Shown here: positions 31,682 through 35,363 of the stretch, one piece after another
How positions within the stretch are numbered: the stretch's first letter is position 1
Layout of the letters: every line of letters begins with the position of its first letter
Assembly: GCA_030746555.1 (NCBI GenBank)
Contig: JASLMK010000134.1
Coordinates: 1 to 35,363, forward strand
Reading direction: 5' to 3'
DNA: 35,363 nt
Source of the DNA: Planctomycetota bacterium
GTDB lineage: Bacteria; Planctomycetota; UBA1135; GCA-002686595
The notes under the pieces: generated by a model
What the model saw: the letters and a program-made list of their open reading frames with translations, nothing else
What the model was told of the DNA's origin: nothing
The model's database searches: none
Made by a program: the position numbers and the translations under genes

Positions 31682-31737
31682 TCCCCCGCGCGCGACCTCG
31701 CCAAGGCCGCCCATCCCCCGCGGACGGGCCCTCGGGC

Positions 31738-32082
31738 TCAGGCGCCGGTGAGCGGCCCGAGGCGTCGGTCGGCTTCGTAGGTGCCCGAGCGCTCCGCGTC
31801 CAAGGTCCCGTCAGCGGCGTAGAAGCGCCAGGGACCGCTCTTGCGGCCGGCTTCGTAGCGGCCCTCGGCCTTGAGGGTCCCGTCGGGGTACCAGCGCCGG
31901 CAGGGTCCCTCGCGCACCCCGTCCTCCCAGGACGCGCGCTCGCGCTCCGCGCCCCCCTCGTAGGTGCTGACGCGCTCGCCGTTCGCCATCCGGCCGCCCC
32001 CGAAGGGGTCGAGGGGCAGGCCCGCCCGGTGGGCGAGGCCCGTCAGGAGGCCGAGGGCGAGGAGGGTGGAGACGAGCTTCAC
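31738..32082 (-). CDS. Exported MORN-like repeat protein
   Basis: 114 residues from GTG at 32082, chosen because a signal peptide follows directly (KLVSTLLALGLLTGLAHRAG); the open frame upstream lacks such features. Three repeats of the YwqK/MORN type follow: REGPCRRWYPDGTLKAEGRYE, SGPWRFYAADGTLDAE and a degenerate one (LGPLTGA). Some related proteins are annotated as YwqK-family antitoxins, but the signal peptide and lack of a toxin partner make an envelope or adhesion role more likely. Same direction as the neighbouring genes. Confidence 0.65.
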   Translation of the reverse strand: MKLVSTLLALGLLTGLAHRAGLPLDPFGGGRMANGERVSTYEGGAERERASWEDGVREGPCRRWYPDGTLKAEGRYEAGRKSGPWRFYAADGTLDAERSGTYEADRRLGPLTGA

Positions 32083-32178
32083 GACGTGCCTCGGACGCCC
32101 GGCGGGGGCGCTCCTTCCCCCCGGGCGGCGGTTTTTCCCGCCCCCTGCGGCCACGGGACGCGATCCTCCCCGAGCGGG

Positions 32179-33234
32179 CTAGCGGTCCAGGACGAGCTGG
32201 ACCTCGACGCCTTCGTCCGCGCCGCCGACCGCGATGCGCGCGAGCACCCGCGCCGTGCCCTGGGCCGGGAACTCCCGACCGCCGACGTGGTCGAGGGTGT
32301 CGGTCAACAGGGCCGGGTACATGGCGAGCATCTCGCGCAGGTCACGCGCCCCGAGGCCCTCGTGGAAGGCGGCGCGCCAGGCTCGCTCGTCCGCGTCCTC
32401 GAGCCCGGCCGCGGCGAGGAACCACTCCGCGGGGACCTCGTCCAGGCCCAGCTCGCGCGCCCGCCTGCAGAGGTCGTGGAGGCCCTCCAGCCCCACGCGC
32501 TCGGTGATGCGGTCCACCAGCAGGAAGGCGATCCCGTAGAGGGCCTTCTTGGTCGAGGCCGAGAGGCCGCTGTCGGACATCCCCGCGCGCACCTCGAAGA
32601 CGCTGCCGGGATCGATCGGCACCTCGTCCTCGCCCCGCAGCAGGACGCTCGCCGAGTAGCCGATCTCGATGGCCAGGGAGTCTGGAGGGCCGGGGACCAA
32701 CAGGTCCACGTCCAGCTCCATGCCCCCGGTCGCGAAGCACGCCGCGCTCAGCCGGCCCGCGCGCAGGCGACTCGCGTTCAGCGGACACAGGCGGGCGGAG
32801 ACCCAGTCGCAGACGCCCTCCTCCATGGTGCCCGGGAGCCGCCCCCAGCTCTCACCCAGGGTGGCGTGGACGAGCTCGTGAGCCAGGGTGCGCTCGAGGC
32901 CCGCCCCGGTTTCGCGCAGGTGGATGCGGCCGGGGCTCTCGGCCCAGAAGCCGTCCGCCTCCTGGTTGGAGGTCGTCCAGAATCGGTAGAGCCGCGGCGT
33001 CTCCTGCACCCACACCTCCAGCGGACGCTCCCTGGTGTCGGGGACCAGGGCCGTCACACGCGGCAAGAGCCCGTCGAGCATCGCCGCCACCTCCTCGGCC
33101 CGCTCGGGCGTGGCCGCCCGGACCGCGCCCAGGGGCGTCTGGACCTCGGCGGGCGGAGGGAGAGCCTGGCAGGAGCCCAGGAGGGCGAGGGCCAGGACCC
33201 GCAGGGAGGTGGGAAGGGGGAGTCGGGAGCGCAT
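32179..33234 (-). CDS. Lipoprotein with HExxH zinc-peptidase-like motif
   Basis: 351 residues from ATG at 33234. Lipobox LALLGSC with Cys22 as lipid-attachment site. Residues ~40-160 read like a DUF/aminopeptidase-type gluzincin core: RPLEVWVQETPRLYRF, then HELVH at 119-123 (LERTLAHELVHATLGESW) and MEEGVCDW at 137-144, where Glu138/139 may be the third zinc ligand. The C-terminal half is helical (KKALYGIAFLLVDRITERVG; WRAAFHEGLGARDLREML). Probably a membrane-tethered peptidase; no family match beyond the fold is claimed. A TAGGGT box lies 18 bases upstream. Confidence 0.72.
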   Translation of the reverse strand: MRSRLPLPTSLRVLALALLGSCQALPPPAEVQTPLGAVRAATPERAEEVAAMLDGLLPRVTALVPDTRERPLEVWVQETPRLYRFWTTSNQEADGFWAESPGRIHLRETGAGLERTLAHELVHATLGESWGRLPGTMEEGVCDWVSARLCPLNASRLRAGRLSAACFATGGMELDVDLLVPGPPDSLAIEIGYSASVLLRGEDEVPIDPGSVFEVRAGMSDSGLSASTKKALYGIAFLLVDRITERVGLEGLHDLCRRARELGLDEVPAEWFLAAAGLEDADERAWRAAFHEGLGARDLREMLAMYPALLTDTLDHVGGREFPAQGTARVLARIAVGGADEGVEVQLVLDR

Positions 33235-33251
33235 CGAGGGGACCCGATCGA

Positions 33252-33257
33252 ACCCTA
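33252..33257 (-). promoter_or_regulatory. Possible -10 box (TAGGGT) for the HExxH lipoprotein
   Basis: Minus-strand GGTAGGGTTCG separated by 17 bases from ATG 33234, in the short gap after the sulfatase-fold gene. A weaker match to the TAGGNT boxes seen elsewhere. Confidence 0.3.
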
Positions 33258-33315
33258 CCCCGGGATCGGCGGGTCGGTCGGGAGCGTGGCGAGCGCCCCT
33301 CTCGGACCCTCGCGC

Positions 33316-35363
33316 TCAGTCGAAGCGGGCGCACCAGGTGCACTCGCAATCGGGCGGGTAGTGCTCCCCTGCGCCCGGGAGGCTCTCGCTGGTCGTGTAG
33401 CCGAGGTCGGCCAGCTGGGCGAGGAGCTCGGGGTCGCGCCCGCCCTGGCCCGCCCAGCCGAGGTCCTCGCCGGAGGCGAGCCAACGCAACAGGAGCGTCC
33501 GCAGCTCGCGCACCCGCTCGGGTTCCGCTTCGAGCAGGTCACGCTCACAGTGGGGGTCGTCGCCGAGGTGGAAGAGCTCGACCATGTGGAGCGGTCGGGG
33601 CTTCTTGGCCTGGGCCTCTCCGTGGGCGGTGAGCTGGAGGATCAGGTGCCAGTCGGCCGCGGTGACGGCGGCGGAGAAGCCGCCCTGGGCCAGGGTGAAG
33701 CGAGGATCGGGAGGGGAAGGGTCGGGCGCGAGGGCGGAGCGCAGGTCCTTCCCGGGGAACTCGGCGGCCTCGAGGCCCACCACGTCGAGCAGGGTCCGCC
33801 CCACGTCGATCTGCCGCACCGCTCGGGAGACGTGGGTGCCGCGCGGGCCGCCGGGGTACTCCAGGAGGAGCGGTACGTGGATCGTCTGCGGGTAGAGACC
33901 CCCGTGCTCGTAGAAGATGCCGTGCTCACCGAGGGACTCGCCGTGGTCGGCGGTGACCGCCACGATCGCTCCCCGGAAGCGGTCGGCGTCCAGCACGCGG
34001 CCGAGTTCCGAGTCCAGGTAGGAGACCTCGGCCTTGTACACGGCGGGACCGAACTCCGGATCCTGCACGCCCGTCTCACGAGTGGGGCGCGCGCTCGGCG
34101 GGACCACGGCGGCTTCTTCGCCGGGGTGCTGGAAGGGGTCCCGGTCGTCTGGGTAGTAGAGGGCCTCGAAGGCCGGCGGCGCCTCGTAGGGCGTGTGGGC
34201 GTCGAACACGTGCAACCACACGAAGAGCGGTCGGCCGGCGGCGTGGGGGACCCAGTCTTCGAGGAGGTCGATCGTCTCCTCGGCGTCGCGTTGGGCGCGG
34301 GGGTCCGGCCAGGCCATGCGGTCGAAGCCTTGGCCCAGGCCGCTGTGGGGCGCGCCGAGGTGCTTGGCGCTGACGACCGCGAAGGTGGCGAACCCCGCCT
34401 GGCGGAAGCGCTCGGCGAGGGTCGGGGCGGCGTCGAGGAGGGGACTGGTGTTGTTGAGGACTCCGGTGTCGCGGGGGTGCGTGGCCGTCATCAGCGCCAC
34501 GTGCGAGGGGTTCGTCACGTTCGTGGAGCTGAAGCAGTCCTCGAACAGGATCCCGCGCTCGGCGAGGGCGTCGAGATTGGGCGTGGAGAGCTCCTGGGCG
34601 CCCGGCGCTGAGGCGACGTGGTCCGCCCGGTGGGTGTCCGAGGTCACCAGGAGCACCGTCGGCGGGGCGGGGCTGGGTCGGTGGACGGCGAGGTTCGCCA
34701 GGGCGCACAGGGCCTCGCGCTCGTCGAGGGAGTCGAGCTCGAAGCGCAGGGAGACCTCGCCGGGCGCCAGGTCTCCCAGGGGCAGGCGCACGGTGTGCCA
34801 GTCCTGGTTCGGCCCCTCCTGGAGGGCCCACTCCTCGATTCGGCGTTCCTTTCCCGCTTCGAGGACCAGGCGCAGGCGCGGCTGCCTGCGACCGGGGAAG
34901 AGGAGCCGGTCGGGGACGCCGTAGGCGAAGGACAGCACCTCGCCGGCGGCGGCGTCGAAGTGCGCCTCGAGAGGGCGCCGGCTCGAGAGGCCCGTGGCGC
35001 GCCGGGCGTCCGAGCCGACGGTGACCAGCCGCGGGGGATCCTCGGGGTTGGGCAGCCACTCGGAGATCGGTTGGCGTAGGAGCTCGACCCAGTGGACGGC
35101 GGCCTGACCGCTCTTGCCCAGGATGTTGATGCGCAGGGTGTCGAGGTCGGTGTTGATGCGCCGCGCCTGGGGCAGGTCGAGGAGGACCACCGCGGGCTCG
35201 ACGATGCTCGCGGGGGCGGGAGAGGTGCGCGACCCGAACACCACGCGGCCGTCCTTGATGGCCTGGAGCTGGATGGTCTCGTGCTTGGAGACCTGCAGCT
35301 TGACGGCGACGCGGTTGAAGGAGTGGGAGGGGAAGCTCCCCGGGATGAGGATCGACTTGGGCT
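33316..35363 (-). CDS. Sulfatase-fold hydrolase with N-terminal beta domain, 5' end cut by window
   Basis: The frame is open from the window end to TGA at 33316 (about 681 residues visible), so the true start lies beyond 35363; a GTG at 35244 is internal. The N-terminal ~220 residues form a beta-sandwich-like region (RRINTDLDTLRINILGKSGQ). The sulfatase domain follows: LLVTSDTHRADHV (metal Asp), NVTNPSHVALMTATHP, FVWLHVFDAHTPYE, YKAEVSYLDSELGRVLD and VTADHGESLGEHG. In formylglycine sulfatases the activated residue is Cys/Ser in CxPSR; here the position is Thr (TNPSH, bases 34501-34515), as in phosphotransferase-type relatives. It may not be a sulfatase. The end is Cys-rich (CECTWCARFD). Confidence 0.82.
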   Translation of the reverse strand, partial: PKSILIPGSFPSHSFNRVAVKLQVSKHETIQLQAIKDGRVVFGSRTSPAPASIVEPAVVLLDLPQARRINTDLDTLRINILGKSGQAAVHWVELLRQPISEWLPNPEDPPRLVTVGSDARRATGLSSRRPLEAHFDAAAGEVLSFAYGVPDRLLFPGRRQPRLRLVLEAGKERRIEEWALQEGPNQDWHTVRLPLGDLAPGEVSLRFELDSLDEREALCALANLAVHRPSPAPPTVLLVTSDTHRADHVASAPGAQELSTPNLDALAERGILFEDCFSSTNVTNPSHVALMTATHPRDTGVLNNTSPLLDAAPTLAERFRQAGFATFAVVSAKHLGAPHSGLGQGFDRMAWPDPRAQRDAEETIDLLEDWVPHAAGRPLFVWLHVFDAHTPYEAPPAFEALYYPDDRDPFQHPGEEAAVVPPSARPTRETGVQDPEFGPAVYKAEVSYLDSELGRVLDADRFRGAIVAVTADHGESLGEHGIFYEHGGLYPQTIHVPLLLEYPGGPRGTHVSRAVRQIDVGRTLLDVVGLEAAEFPGKDLRSALAPDPSPPDPRFTLAQGGFSAAVTAADWHLILQLTAHGEAQAKKPRPLHMVELFHLGDDPHCERDLLEAEPERVRELRTLLLRWLASGEDLGWAGQGGRDPELLAQLADLGYTTSESLPGAGEHYPPDCECTWCARFD

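Noticed and set aside
31738..32082. YwqK-type antitoxin of a toxin-antitoxin pair
   Set aside because: Has a signal peptide and no toxin-like neighbour; only the MORN-like repeats are supported.
32095..32175. GC-rich hairpins between the HExxH lipoprotein and MORN-like genes as a terminator
   Set aside because: Stems can be drawn (GGCGG/CCGCC with an A-rich loop) but there is no T-run on the transcribed strand; not strong enough to list.

Overview
The window is very GC-rich (roughly 70% or more by eye) and densely coded, with many genes linked by 1-4 base start/stop overlaps (GTGA, TTGA, ATGA) and GTG or TTG starts. The gene mix suggests an environmental Planctomycetota-type bacterium: a sulfatase-fold hydrolase, a CehA/McbA-type PHP hydrolase, a LamG plus discoidin secreted protein, a neutral-ceramidase-like protein, a bacterial deoxyhypusine-synthase-like protein and EboA/EboB. 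This placement is inferred from gene content. Nothing here (no rRNA, no tRNA seen) fixes the taxonomy.

Layout. 1-3016 (minus): a secreted HExxH metallopeptidase cut by the window edge, xerC, and a small secreted coiled-coil protein. 3121-5386 (plus): pabB-pabC, the p-aminobenzoate branch of folate synthesis. 5587-11958 (plus): a run of secreted or anchored proteins of unknown role, then xseA, a family 2 glycosyltransferase and a membrane-anchored SGNH hydrolase. 11986-13239 (minus): the deoxyhypusine-synthase-like gene. 13354-14336 (plus): an RmlC-like cupin and a two-helix membrane protein whose tail is encoded by a repeat element.

14214-21476 is a block bounded by two inverted copies of a ~0.2 kb non-coding element with long terminal inverted repeats. 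Between them lie two divergent operons: pruA-nadA (minus) and coiled-coil protein / toroid protein / eboA / eboB (plus). Each operon's last TAG stop codon lies in the CTAG at the tip of an element. Beyond copy 2 an FkbM methyltransferase (minus) ends in the opposite tip of the same element.

22389-25393: a PTPS-family protein with the ExLHGH signature of the PTPS-III type (a possible FolB substitute, which would complement pabB/pabC), a lipoprotein, a beta-carbonic anhydrase, an SRPBCC gene interrupted by a frameshift, and, divergent from it, a peroxiredoxin whose peroxidatic cysteine codon is an in-frame TGA followed by a bSECIS-like hairpin. It reads as a selenoprotein and is the strongest unusual signal in the window. 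25456-31624 (minus) is an exported-protein cluster: ceramidase-like / 48-residue ORF / LamG-toroid-discoidin / CehA-type hydrolase. 31738-35363 (minus) holds a MORN-like repeat protein, a zinc-peptidase-like lipoprotein and a sulfatase-fold hydrolase with Thr at the usual formylglycine position, which runs off the window end.

Several starts are preceded at short distance by TACANT or TAGGNT boxes, suggesting a shared -10 element and short or leaderless mRNAs. No gap without a gene exceeds about 230 bases. No CRISPR array, rRNA, tRNA or transposase gene was seen.
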